In this document: positions 15,001 through 28,800 of the stretch, one piece after another | Layout of the letters: every line of letters begins with the position of its first letter | How positions within the stretch are numbered: position 1 is the first letter of the stretch | Assembly: GCF_030936135.1 (NCBI RefSeq) | Contig: NC_082597.1 | Location: 78,598,495-78,662,494, forward strand | DNA length: 64,000 nt | Direction of reading: 5' to 3' | Source: Gavia stellata | Taxonomy: Eukaryota > Chordata > Aves > Gaviiformes > Gaviidae | Position numbers and translations under genes: made by a program | Notes under the pieces: model-generated | The model's input: the letters and a program-made list of their open reading frames with translations, nothing else | Told to the model about the DNA's origin: nothing | The model's database searches: none

Positions 15001-18000
15001 ACAAATTAATTACATTTTAAATACTGTGGGCAGGAGCTCCCCTCAGTAACACCCACTGCATTAGGACATCGAAGCCCACCTGCCTGCACTAGGATCTGGT
15101 AAAGTTCTTGCTGCCATGTGCACTTACTACCAATTTTCAGTTTGCACATGGATGGTTCACCCTAAATCCAGAAACACCTAATCACATGCGTTGTCACTGT
15201 ATTCCTGGAAGTTTTACCATCTGTCCCCTTGTTATGTAATCCCTCTGATATTCCCTTTAAACATGCAATAAAATGGGGCTAGCATAAGAGATGTGGCTGT
15301 AATATGGGGCAAGACACCATCTCACTTCATGTCTGCCTTCCCTGCAAAGGAAAAAAGAGGGTCAAATTCTACTGCTACTCTTGTAGCACACTCATGTCCA
15401 CTTGAAGATTGTCACCTGGCCCTCTGGCAGGGAGAGAAGTAAAAATTATCATGTCATTTTTGCCTCCTAGAAGGGAAAAATTTGGAAGAAGTCTCTCCAG
15501 TGTGAAAAGGTGATATGCCATAACCACAGATACGCCACCATATGCAAGCACCCCTAAAAAAAACACCTAGCACCCACTTTGCTGTGTCACAGGGGACTTC
15601 AGAAGGAAAGTATCCACTGGGAGCCAGAAAACCTTGATGTCTGGGACAGGACATGACAATTATAATTTCATCCTGAGCTTAAAACAGTCCTTTCCACCAT
15701 CTCACTGCAAGGATGAAAAGGGTCTCCTTCACGCACTGCTGTGTGGCTTCTGGAAGGAAGTGTTTTGTATTTTAGAGATCAGGCCACCAACTTTATGCTA
15801 TGGTACAGGAGTTGCCATGGGATGTACTCATTATAGCAAATCCTTCCACCCAAGTGCTAACAGCACAAAATTGAGTTGCTCTAAATATCTTACTAACTCT
15901 CTGAAAGAAGTAAGTTGAACCTCTCTTTAATGAAGTAACATGATTATTAATACACAGTCTTACACAAAAAAGGTAAGTAACAGAAAAAAATGAATTCTAG
16001 TAATGGCATACTTAAATAATTCTTTACATCTGTTCCCAGAGCAATTTGGGAAAAGTTGCAGAAAACGGCTGTTCTTCTTCGACCAGTAGATTTGCTTCTG
16101 TTTGGTTAATTAGTGAAATTAAAAGTTCACTTGGGAAATTCCTGTCATGTTTGAGGGAAGATCCTATTTCATAAGGGCACTTACAGCACGGTTCTACTGA
16201 GGATATGAAGTGAGAGACTCTGGGCTTTCTAAAACAAATGTGCTTGTTTTTCAGACAGGGCAAAATAACTTTCCTCTGTTAAGAGACAACATAATGTAAC
16301 CCATAAAACTATACACTTTACTACACAGGCAAAGGAGCCAGCTGTGAGCTAGGCTGCGGATACTTTCTATGAAAGGAGTACCCAGAAATTTGGCAATGCT
16401 ACATTGAAAACCTTGTCTTTAAAGCTTCCAGGACAGGACAAACAGAAAGAAAGCAGCATTTAATACATTTCATGTCATGATTATAGTATCACTTAATCTC
16501 TGAATATTACATAGACGGCCATCTGATTACGTATTTCCAGGTTGAAAAATGACCACCACCATTTCAGATGATGAAATGGCCAGGATCCCGTATCATACCT
16601 TGTGTATCGGAAACATGCTCCTTAAGCTAGCCAAAAGCTAGCAGGAATAGCCACAACACAGTTAGCAACTGATGAAGATACAAGCCCTATCCTGTCCACT
16701 TACAGTTTTGGCCTCCAAGATGATGACTGAAAAGTTGTGTTCATGTTGTTTGTTCTCAACTGCAGATCCAAGTCCTGGGTCCATTTTCCTTAATACACTA
16801 GATCGATTACTCCACAAGAAAAAAAAAGTATTTTTTTTTTTAACTTCCAGTCATGTAGCTCAGTGGTGGTACAGTATGACACATAAAAAACTCGCAACTA
16901 TGGGAATTTTTCTTGCATTTGGACTAGTGAAATTTGCATTGGTAGGAAACATATTCCTTACACACAACTCCCTGTGGCTTTCAAACCTGCTTGTGGACTG
17001 ATGAGGCACACTGCCAATGACTTTGAAAATTTCACATTTGCTACAAAAATACAACATTTTTCAGCAGTTTATTATGGGATATTTCCTTAAGGGAAAAAAA
17101 TGTCATAAATAGCATTCTGGAAGAAACACCTTGCCTTCAGACAGGGTGTTTATCAAAACATAATGGAACCTCTGAGTCCTTTCTCACTGCCACTCGGCTA
17201 CACGTAACAGAGTAAGAACCAGATTAGTCAATAACCTTGACATTTGCATAGGCTGCAAAGGACATGAAGTTAATTTTTAAATATTGGTTATTGTGATACT
17301 GTATTATATACGGTAATCAGCACGTTTAATATATTTGTATGTTCATTTAATTAATGACAGACTGGCTAGAAAGCCAACTTAAACTATCCAATGGCTTCAG
17401 ATAAGCAGCCTCCTGCTAAACAGAGTGGAGGATCATTGAAAGATCTTTGCGCTTATGTTAGAGGATGCTGCTTTCAAGACATAATACATTTAAATACATT
17501 TCTTTTCTGGAATGATAGATCTGATGACTAAGAGATTAGTATTCACTCCTGTTCTAACTCTTGTTTATTCCTCCCAACACTGTCTTCATCAGTTTTAGAG
17601 GTTATTGCCACTTCAGTAGTTTTGAGACGGCACTCTAGGCTAGGTCTGGAGAAAGATCTATCTGAAAACAATTCCTAGGGAGAAAATCGTAACTACTGAA
17701 ATAAGTTCAAGCCCTGACAGTGGAGTAATACACTTAATAATCTCCAGCCTGTTACAGACTATGAGCAATGTTAACACAGCTGGTTTTGCCAATCTGGGAG
17801 CAAAGTGATGCAAAAGAACAGTAACAGTTAAAAAATGAAGATAGACTAAAATAATCTCCCTAAAGAAATTCCGCAGAGAATAAAGTGCATTGATTCTACT
17901 GTAGGATCTGAAGAAGCAAAACTTCTGTGACTCCGTACCACAGGGCAAAGGCCTTAGGGTAAGAAAGACAGGCATGTAGCTCTTCTGTTGCATTAAAATG

Positions 18001-21000
18001 CCTTTCTCTTGCGTTCTGTTCTCTTCCAGCTATAAAGATTAAATATGTTGGTTTAAAGAAGCTATTGGGCACTTGAACACAAACTCTGGAGATTTGCTGT
18101 TCCGCAGGATGCTGAACTCGGAGAGGAAGAGAATCAGCGGGCTCTACGCTTTAACACCCGAAGTCCCGGCCTCCTCATTACGGGGATGTGTGGAGGCAGT
18201 CACGTTAAACAAAATGAAAGGTTTTGCCTTCAAAATACTCAGTATGTATTTCAGCTATGGTTCAACACAGACAGCCCCCCAGCAGTAATGATGCCTCTGG
18301 TTAGTATTAAAATCCTTTAATCTTCACAAACACACAGAAAATTCAAAGCATTTGCAATTCCAAGTGCATCCTACACAATATTTTTAGCAAGCTGATTAAA
18401 GTTGCCACACACTTTACACAGGGATGACTGACCAAACTCAGCTGACTGCAGAGCATCAGCTGTCGGACACTTCTTCCTCCTTGTGTCACAAAAAGCAGCT
18501 GGCCGTAGAAAATGCAGCTTTCTGCAGAAAGGCACAACTGAGGGGTCAGTCAACCATATGCATCAGCTACTAATGTATAGATTACCACGCTCTCTTGAGG
18601 AAAAAGCAGCATCGAGAGTCCTTTAGAAATAAGAATATTACAGGACTGATGGAGTCATGTTAATAATGGACAATACAGCTAAGAAGAGGCTTTTTATTAA
18701 AGCCTATTATTTGGTTTAGTGAAAATAATAGCTTAACTGCTGTTCAGTCTGTTTCCCCCCTGAAGAGCATATTATTTCAAGTATTTCTAGATGTGGAATG
18801 AGGGCTTTATTATCTTGGATTTTGAAAAATAAAATAAAAGATGAGAACAAATCATAATGTTTCCTGACATTTTTTCTATACTTGAGTCACAAGGACTTGA
18901 AAAAATACCTTGTACAATAGCACTGAGTACCATTTTCTTAGAATATTTGATTCTGACAAAAGCAAATTGCAGTTTCAAGTAATTCAGACATTAAATGTAG
19001 CCCCCTTAAATGTTGGTGTTCTTAGAGTCCTCATTTTAACATTTATTTCAAAGTTACTTTCCAAAAATGCTTTTTTTTTCCCCAGCGAACGCTGAAGTTT
19101 ATCATTTGTCTCATTGCTGACACTCATTAATTATACACACTGTAATGAATCTTCAACTAGCTCAGCTACCAGAAAAGCGTCTCTCCTTTCTTGGGGAGAG
19201 GCAATGGAATCACATCATATCTCCTGTGCAGCAAAAGTGGTCTCACTGCTGTGGATGATGGATGAAGAAAAAAGTGACAGATTTTGCAGCTGACCTTATC
19301 TTAATTATCTCTAATTCAGATGAAATCTATTCATAGCGTAGCTCACATTTATTAAGATAAGAACACAAATGCAACGGCTGCAAACTGAGCAAAGCAAAGA
19401 CATAGCACCAGGCTTTCTTCCTGGCTGGTGCTAAATGAGCTCGCTGCAGTGGAAAGATCCAGTTAGTCAACTATGTTTTTAAGAAAGATGATAGAGCACA
19501 TTTTATGAGAGTACATGATATAAACTCCCTCATGTTTTGCATCTGGTTTAAACATCTCTGATGGTAAGGAAAAGGTTACTCTTAGGAGCATAGTAATTGC
19601 CAGTAACAAGGCATGAGTTTGTATTCTTTTACATAATGATAGTGTGTCAAACTTTCTGTCATCTCTTCTCTACAATGGAAATTTGTGATGGTATCTCCTT
19701 GCTAAGAGAGATAAACAAACAAAGAAGTTAGCAAAGTAGTACTGGAATGACTTTTACTTGCCAAGGTAACATCAAAACACATATCTTGCTAAATTTAGCA
19801 TCAATGTTTTCCCATCCCATAAATATTTTAGAGATGTCAGATCTCTCCCCATTCTTTGGGAGGGCAAATAGGAAGACTTTTGAATAAGAGAAAGAGCAAG
19901 AGACTGACTAAAATTTTAAAGTCAGCATAATGAAACAAAAAAAACCCCAAGCCCCAAAAGAGATCTAAGATGTGCACCTCAGCCATCACCCAGCCATGCT
20001 AGCACAAAATACACCGACCACCATGATGTGTCTGACAAAGCAATAAATTAAATTATTAACTTTTTCATGACTATTTGTTGGCTTCTTGGGCAATCATGTA
20101 ACATGCCAAATTAAGAAACTACTTTATGTTAATGAATTTAGAAAAAAACAATGCTTGGTAAAGGGGGAAAAAAGCCCACAGTGACAAGTTGTATGCAACA
20201 ATCACAGAGCACAGCAGCGATGTCATGAGAGATACCGGGGACCGTTCTAGGTAGGTGCTTGCAGGTAAAAGCCTGCTCAGAGCAGTTGTGACTCCCTGCC
20301 TGTGCGGACAGCATGAGCTCAATGAAGAAGAGCAGGGGAGGGGAAGGGGAGGGCAGTCTGCCTTCAGATGTTCCTCACGTTGCTGAGATAGAAGAGGGAG
20401 GAAGGAGATGCCGTATGTGCTAATTCATCCTTGTCCTCCCTCCCCGGTCTTTGACCAGATTTGGGCTTTTAGCACAAGCAAGATGGAAGCAGAGGCAGAC
20501 AGAGCAGAACCAAATGCACATGCACATTCAGATCCTGCATTAGGATGTGAAGAAATAACAGGGTATCTAAATCATGGAGACAGTTGAGGGAATGGACTGG
20601 GAGAGAAGAACCTGTATCTTCAACCTGCTTTGCAGAGTATGGCCATCTACAATCAAAGGGCATGGACCAAAGAAGTATAATCACGATGGCCACCACAGAG
20701 TCCCTCTAGAAGTAGGTTGCAGCCCTCAAACTATAGCGGAAGAAGGAAACTTCTCTTTCCACAGACTTTCACAGCCCTACTAAGATCACTTTTCCCACCC
20801 TCTCTTCTCCACAGCCCAAGCAACCTACTTCAGGCCTCCCCATTATTTCCACCTGGCCAGGACCACAGAAAGGACCTTTGCTGCTGCCAGCAATGGGATC
20901 ACACAAGCTACTTTGCCCCTCACCCTAAGGGTAGCAGAACTTCATTTTACCTATACTGCTCAGAAACATTGAACTTGCTGCTTACCTGTGTAGCAAAGTT

Positions 21001-22480
21001 TTTCCTCAAATGCTTGTCATGGAGAAGACGTTTCAGATAGGCACTTTAAGAGAGCCAGCCATGAAGAACACTGTTTTCAACGATGTGAGAAGTGGTCCGT
21101 GTTTACATAGAGACTATGAAAGGTAACATTGAAAATCAAAACCGACCAGCAGCTCAGTATATATAATAACCAGCAAAATATTATTTTAATAAAATAGGAG
21201 ATTTCTGAAAATGGAGGGAAGACCCACGAATCATACCCACACAACCAATATATCTCTACTCAACAGGACCCTTCCCGTGAGGAGGAACTGCTCACACAAG
21301 TAGGGCATGCAAGATCACTGTTCATCTACCAAATCAATAAACATATAGCTTACTGCAGAAAATACCATCAACTACTAACAGTAAGGAAAAATGGGGCAGT
21401 GGAAGGTTGTGTTGCTTCAGAACTATATTGTTGGCGACAAAAAAAGGCATTATATAGGGCTGTTACAGCTATGTCCAGTATATGAAAAAGGTAAATGCTC
21501 AGATGCATTTAAAACTAAACTACATTCAGAACTCCACCATGGCTGAGTATTGTTATCATTCATGTTTTCTACTTACAATACAATGTATGCATATTTCTTG
21601 TAGACAAGGCCTGGGGGAAGAGAGAATTCAAATGAGATATGCCATAGTTTGGCTGTCTGAGTCAGCCTGATTAAACTTTCATATATTCAGGAAGATTTAC
21701 AAATGGATTGTGTGCCTTTATTTTGAAAACATCCTTGTCTACATGACAATGAGCAAATCCAAAACTGCTGCTCTTTCAAGGACACTTGTCCTGAGCACAG
21801 AAAGGTGCAAAAAATATTGATAAAGGAGTTCAAAATCTTTCTAGCTTACTTAAAGGAGGAACTGAAAGACAGTCTGGAAGCTTTGAAGAACCACAGCTAA
21901 ATATTAAACAACTATTCTGTTGGCTTTGAAAATGGACTCAGTTATAAATATGTAACCACAACCAATAATTCACCTTTGTGATTTTTTCTTTATCTCCCTT
22001 GCAACATTATCTATATTCTTCTTACAATATAATTCAAAGTCTTTCTGTAGCCCTCACATTTTGCATAATTTTACATCCCCCTCCCATCAGCAGTCACTGA
22101 CAAACTCTTTAGGTCTGTCCTCAAGAGCAACAGTGGGGCTGGTGTGGACCATGGTGCAAGGAAGGCAGGAAAGACCCTTGACCAGCTGTGTTCATTGCCA
22201 CCCTCTCACATCCTGGGAGCCTGGCATCAGCGTGTGCCGTAAGCCTGTGAGCTGCTGGCTAGTTTCTTTTCCTCTCAAGGCAATAGTTACAGCTCTTACT
22301 GATAGCTGAATTGCAGCCACAAAGGTCTGCTCTGTGTTGAGTTTTCTCACTGAATCATTTATTCCTTGCCTCATTATAATCTTTCTAAATCCTGCCAGAA
22401 AACGCGCTGCCTTGCTCTCACTTCTCTTAATGACTTCACTTCTATTTGCCCCTTCTTCTTAACTCGGTCACCTGTCTCGC
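1..22480. other. Gene-poor AT-rich flank, left part
   Basis: No exon or RNA gene that I can support; open frames are all about 145 codons or shorter and look random. It contains pyrimidine-rich tracts (1,230-1,270; 14,945-14,985), a small CpG cluster with a CRE-like site (1,446-1,532), a TG/TA microsatellite (about 11,121-11,146), an octamer/homeobox-site cluster (17,230-17,365) and a CpG-bearing patch (18,110-18,210). In human the gene on this side of NUP50 is PHF21B; none of its coding exons were recognised. Confidence 0.6.
11121..11146. repeat. TG/TA dinucleotide microsatellite
   Basis: A short TG run passes into alternating TA and then a related gatata stretch. Simple repeat. Confidence 0.85.
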
Positions 22481-22489
22481 CACTTGAGA

Positions 22490-22800
22490 TGGGTGCTTCA
22501 TACTCCACACCTGGGCCCTAAAAGGTGCCAAGTGGCAGGGCACCGTGCCGGCCGGTGGCTCCCTGGGCGCAGCGAGGGCTCCCCATGGGGGAGCAGGGCA
22601 GGTTGGTGGGGGAGCCAGGGACAGCCCCAGCCCCAGGCATGGGGCACCTCCCTGGGGACAGGACAGGACGTTGGCAGAGCTGCAGACCGGCACTGCTGCA
22701 GGGCGCTGGCTGGGGCAGGGGCTGACAGCCCCGGGCTGGGCTGAAATGGGGTCTGGGGCTGTGGGCAGGGGTGGGAGGGGGTCCCAGGTGGGGCCTTGAC
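22490..22800. repeat. GC-rich block of unknown origin
   Basis: About 300 bases rich in G on the + strand (gccagggacagccccagccc-like wording, many GGGGCAGGG-type words) within AT-rich surroundings. It is open in several frames on both strands, as expected from composition. CpG is not enriched in proportion to GC, so it does not look like a CpG-island promoter. It may be a fragment of an avian CR1 or LTR element or a decayed G-rich minisatellite; no family recognised. Confidence 0.4.
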
Positions 22801-25800
22801 ATTGCCCCTCAGGCATCTCATTTGTACTATCCAGGTCACTGGGACACAGAAAATCCTGTATTGTGTTGTGATGGGTTAAAACTGGCTAATATTTCAGCTG
22901 CTTTTATATTCTAATATACCTTACATCCCTACACCCACAAGTAAGTACAATGCTGTGTACTCCAGTAACATCCTCAATAGGTATTTCTTTCAAAACTCTC
23001 ATGTTACAGTATACAGGTCATTTGCCACATTTGTTAAAATTTTCCTTCCTTTGAAATCAGCAATACCCAGACTGGAAGTATGATCTTTTCAACTTTGATT
23101 CATATAAAAACTTTAAGGGAATAAAAAAAAAAAAAAAAGAGATCAAAAAAAAAGAATCTAATTGATGAGAAAACTGCTGCCCCACTGGTTATGAAGCTAT
23201 TATTTTATCTGTTCTGGTTTGACACTTGTCCATGTGATCTGAGATAGCTCTCATAAATGTCTTCAAGAATTTGTTCTACTGCTACCTTAGTGAAGATTTC
23301 AGTTATGTCCAGCTTATGTCCTAGCTAATATGGGACTTAATACTAGAAGCAAGATTCATATCAAGGTTGTGCTCCATCTGGTTTACCTTCATTAGTCTGG
23401 ACTACTGTGACCCTGGAAAAATTCTAAGTGCAATTGACTTGTGTCCTGTGTTGCGCCTTTGCTTATTTTCTGGAGTTGCTGTAAGTGTTTCCAGTGACAA
23501 TTATTTTTGAGAGAAAAGTTCTGTAGGCCAAAAATTGTAATAAACAAGGCAGCATAAACCAGGTCTGCCTGCAGTCATGTCATGCTGAAATCCATACTAT
23601 CGCCTGACTTTTTTTAGCCTCTTCCATAAAAGTAATTTTTGTATACTGTGTGGATTACTCTAAGTGATGTGCTAGTCTAGCTTATTCTTCCTGTAATACA
23701 AATAAAACTGGAATATAAGGATTTCAGTGATGCTGAGGGAATTCTAGAATTCTCCATCCTGGGTCTTTCCTCACTTTACTGCTCTCCGCAAATTCAGAAG
23801 AAAAAAAATCTTCTGAAATAATGCACACACACATTGCATGCATTGTGGACAGTTTCCAGCTTCTTACTTAATTTTCCCATAGTTTTGCTCTCAGTGCCTG
23901 ACACAGATGCCACTCTGTGCTGTGGATCACCTCAGTTTATCCTGTAGGGTCGTGAGAGCCCCCAGCCTGTGGTCCTCGGCAGATTCACTGGCAGCGGTAT
24001 GCAACACGGCTGTGCAATTAGTGCCAAGGAGCGGCTAGGCGGCAGCTGCGCTTACAGTCCTTGCTCTCGAGTGTGATGATGTGGTCACTAAGGACAGTGA
24101 CAGAGGCAGACAGGTTCATGCTGGAGAAGCCTGTATCTATGATGAACAGGCATCTATGAGATGCCTTTGGTGCTGTAGAGCACTGGGATCACTGTGCAGA
24201 ACAGGCATGACCTATCCAACCCTAAACCAGGGTGTGTTGCTCACCCTAAGAGCCAGGGGATGATCTTCACTGTACCTACCAAAGCAATTTACGCATAGCC
24301 TCTGTTACTCGTCCAAACGTAACTTTTGAATTCATTAAGTCCTACAGCAACTACTGCAGGGTTGCCACTAAACAAAAATAACTTCAGTTTAGAGCTTTAT
24401 TCTGGTCTTCGTGCTGCTACTCCCTTGAGCTGGCAGAACTGTTTCTGTAGCCAGGTGGCGAACCTGATCAGGAAACTCATCTAAGTTGAAACCATCCTAG
24501 TAAAGAAATGTAAGAGTTAGTATTAATCCAAACCAGTTCTCTAACCTCAGCTGCAGAAAACAACTGCAAACACAGAGGAAAACCAGCTTGAACTGGGAAT
24601 GGGTAGTAGGATTACTCTTTCTTTTTCTGGCAGTGGTACCAGCTGAAGTGTTTATAAAACTATAGCCTGCCTTATTTAACAAAACTTGTAAAGTTAGCTG
24701 CAGACAGGCAAGTTGTTAAATGTCTTCTTGCAATAAGCTCCCAGAAGAGAATTACATCAGAGAAACATCAGGATGAATGACCTTTCCTCATTATTTTATG
24801 ATCAACATTTTGTACTTTGGTGTGCTGGTTTGTTTTTTTTTTTTTAAATAGAAGGACAACACTTCCGTCTGCTACCTAATGATCTAAATGAAGCAACACT
24901 GGGCTAAATCATTACTTGGTTGAAGAGACTATACGGAAAACTGGTGTTACAGAGAGTAACACCGATAATATGTAACCTCTGCATCAGCTACAGACCTCCT
25001 TTGTGAAGTCCTGTTTTAACCTCCTCGCCTCCTCAGCTTGAGAGAAGCACGAACAGAAAATTACCATAGTTGTTCGGAAGATAAAGGACAGTGCTTTTGC
25101 GAACTATGAAACCCCACTATTGAGTCATTAAACGATTAGTACAAAGAAATACTAAAATCTTTTTCTTTCCCATCAATTTAGAAACACCTTGTAAATGCTC
25201 CTTTCAACTTCCCCCCCCACCCTACCTCAGCTAAATCTCCTTAAAATCTCACCTGTCAGCTATATTTGAAGACACGACATAACACTTAAACAACACTATT
25301 AAGAATTTTTTTGCAGACAATCGGAGGCCCAATTCAACTAACAGTGATATCAAGAAGATTCTTTTCACCATCTTTTCATCAGTGACTTCATTTAAAGGAG
25401 TATTGTGTGCTACTGGCAAGATCCTCAAGTGTAAATGAGGAGCAGTGAATGACAATGAATGAACAATGAATACTGGATGGATGTGGGAACATAGTCTCAT
25501 CAGATTAAGATAGTATCTACCCCTGAAGTGAGTAAAGTTCCTCTCTGTTAAGTGCAACAATTTAAAGACAAAATTATTTCTTTATGTTATGATTAAAGGG
25601 ACAGATCCGCCCTTGCTCTCTTAGCAAAATAACCCCAGGATTTTTCCAAAACCTGGACTTCCAGTCCCACAGGTGATAGTTTTTCCATTATTTAACATGT
25701 AGGGGAACTATTCCAGAGATCATACGGGTATCCCAAGCACACACAGAGATTTAACAAAAACCTCAAACAGCCAGCATGTATCTTCAGTACTGTGACAACT

Positions 25801-28800
25801 GGAGAGTGTTCTAAAAGTTTAATATCTTTCTAAGGTTAAAGTATATTACAATTCCTCTTCCTTTATTAATCTATTGTGTCTGATCTTCTACCTATCCATT
25901 GATATCACAGTATATCATATTACGAAACAGGACTGTATCTTGATAATGATGCCTAGAGGAGCTAGCTTCCCAAGCATGGATAAAAATGTTTTAAAACATT
26001 TTCTGTACTTCGAAAATTATTATAAAATATTTCCATTATAAACTTTAAAACAAAATTCATTTACTAAAAAAAAAATGACATATCAAGATCTGATAAAAGA
26101 AATTTTATTTCCTCTCTTTGGTAACTGAGAGACTTGCTAAAAGAGGACAAAGCCAAAAAGGCATTCTCCATTAAAAACAAATTCAGGGAGGCTATATACA
26201 GTGTGATGCATTTACATTTGCTGAAATTTCTGCATTTATGCAGGCATATCACAAAACAAGTTAATAGCACAAACGTACATTTTTCAAATGCATGGAGATC
26301 TTTGCAGTCAGGTGAAATGCAGATAAAAAACCTATACTGAAGTGCAAAGCACTGGTCCAGAGCCCTCCCCTTATATCTGTGTGAACAACAGAGTTATCTA
26401 TCACCTCATTTAGAAAAGCCAAGTACTTAAAAGCAAGAAAATGAGTATTTAAGGACCCTATAAATCTTAGGCTGCCTACATCATAGATGCACTATTATTT
26501 CTAGGTATAAAGAAATGTCTATTTCATCATAACAAAACAGCCTTAGCTACAGAATTCAGAATAAACATTATTCTCTATGTAAACATAGCATAAAAAGCCC
26601 TGCAAAAAAGAAGCATGGAAGTATACAATATGAAACATTGTTTGGCCTCAAAAGTAAGATGAATGTAAATAATTTTACTATAAAACAGAATTGAAGACTG
26701 TTGCTCTTGGATGTCAGGTACAGTATTATTGTCAAGAAACAGCACATATAAATATTTTAGCACGTATTTCTTGACAGTTAGAGGGTTTTTTATCAGCTGA
26801 AAGGAGATGCCCATACTAGTCTGTCTATGTGGTGTACTGCATATCTATAACACAGCAGACACTACCCACAAAAACATGTGGCTCCCTGTGCCCTCCACAC
26901 CACCTTCAAGTTCACTGCCTCGCAGAAAACAGCTGTCAGGCATCACAGGACAGTTACTGTGTACTACAGCTACCCTACCTTTCTGTTAAGAAACATTTTG
27001 TAGTTTCCCTTATATTTGACAGCATCTTTAGATTGATTTCCAACAGGAACTCACTTCATTCAGCACACAAGTTGGATGATAGTCTTGTAACACTTGGCTT
27101 TTTCCTCATTCAATGGGAGAGTCAAGCCTTTCTTTCTGTATGCTATTCAAATTGTGCTCTGAAAATTAAAATAATTAATTTTCTCCTTGCCCTTTTTTTT
27201 TTTTTACCCCCTTAAGATTTCTTAGCAAAAGTGTGCCTGGTTGTCTCTTGAGTAGCGAGCTTACTCTTACAAATACCTTGCAGGTACAAAGAGGGTTGCT
27301 GGTGGCAGCTGAAGACCTGAGATCAGAAGAATCCACTGATTTTAAATGCTAAGTTCAGGTATTGCTTTCAAAAGAGAGGGCAACACCAGCACAGCATACC
27401 GCTTGTGGAATGTGTTTGCTAGTGGCTAGTGTTGAACTGGGCAGCCTGCCTTATGCATCTTCCTACTAGTTTTGGATTTTTAGGAACCAGTTGCAGTTTC
27501 TGTCACTCTGAAGTCTCACTAAAGTACTTATCAGTGAATTTTATGTGTGAAGAATATTGTGGCTTTAAATCCATTTGAAAATTGGAAAATCTTACTCAAA
27601 GTACAGTTTTTTACAAGTGATCGCTAGTAGTGTGTTTCTCATTTTTGCATCTCCAGATCGTGGATTAGGATTTGCAGGTGTCTCAAGCACTCATGGCTAT
27701 AAATTAAATCAATTGTTGCTGTGCCTAAATATATGAAGTACTGAATAATAATAACTGCTGTAAAAAACAAAACAAAACAAACCATGCTAAGAGATGCCTC
27801 TCTTAGCAAACCACTTCTCTTCCTCTCCCTTCCAGCTCCATGTTTCTCAACTCATCAGCAAAACTGGTCATTAGACAGCACACCCTTGCACAGGGCAGAG
27901 CAAAACACAGATGACATGACACCTATGTACCTTAGGTGATAGGCGCAGATAGTGCAATGAAAATAGGAAAATATATTGTTTTTAGATGCAATGTGCCTCA
28001 TAAGCATGAGTGTTGCACATCTGCAGCACAAATTATCCAGAAACCTGGATAATCCACCCATGGATAAATCAAGAGAGGAGTGCACACCAATGCAAAGACC
28101 ACATATGATACCCACGCTTACTGAGAACCTTCAAGTACTTCAGAAGAAATGTTATCTCTAGCCTCCTCAAACTCCCAAATCTTTCACCGATTCTTTCAGT
28201 GACTTTTTTTTCCCCCCTATTTTTACTTCTTACCACTGTAATAAGTGAGTCTTAAGAGTATTTGATTTGATTCTGGCTCTGGGGACTGTTCCCATTGATA
28301 GGATAAGTAGGTTACTGTGGGGAAAATGGGTTCTTCTTGGACAATAGGCAAAATATTGACTATCACACAGAAGTTCAGTTTTAAGGCACAGAGATATCCA
28401 TAAACACCTTACTAAATATATATCACCGCTTATGCAGAGACAAATTAAATTAGGACAAAAATAAATGTTCATTTGTAAAAAGCTTAATAGCTCAATTCTT
28501 TAAAGCTTGTTAACTTCTTTTAAGCTGTTTATTCTTGCTGTCTCAGCTTTGGAAGAGGTTTTCCTTAAGAGTGGCTCAAAATCCCAAATTCATTTCTTAG
28601 ATACACCTTAAGCTCTGTAATTCACTTTCCCTACATATTACTTTATTCAAGAGCTTCTTTTATCGTCTATTAAAAGTAAAAATACAATTCCTTAGGGAAA
28701 AATAACATTATGTCTGCCCTTGATTTCTGCGAAAAAAACAACTAATAAAAATAAAAGTTAAAAGATACATCAGAAACATTTATTTATATAACTGACTTGG

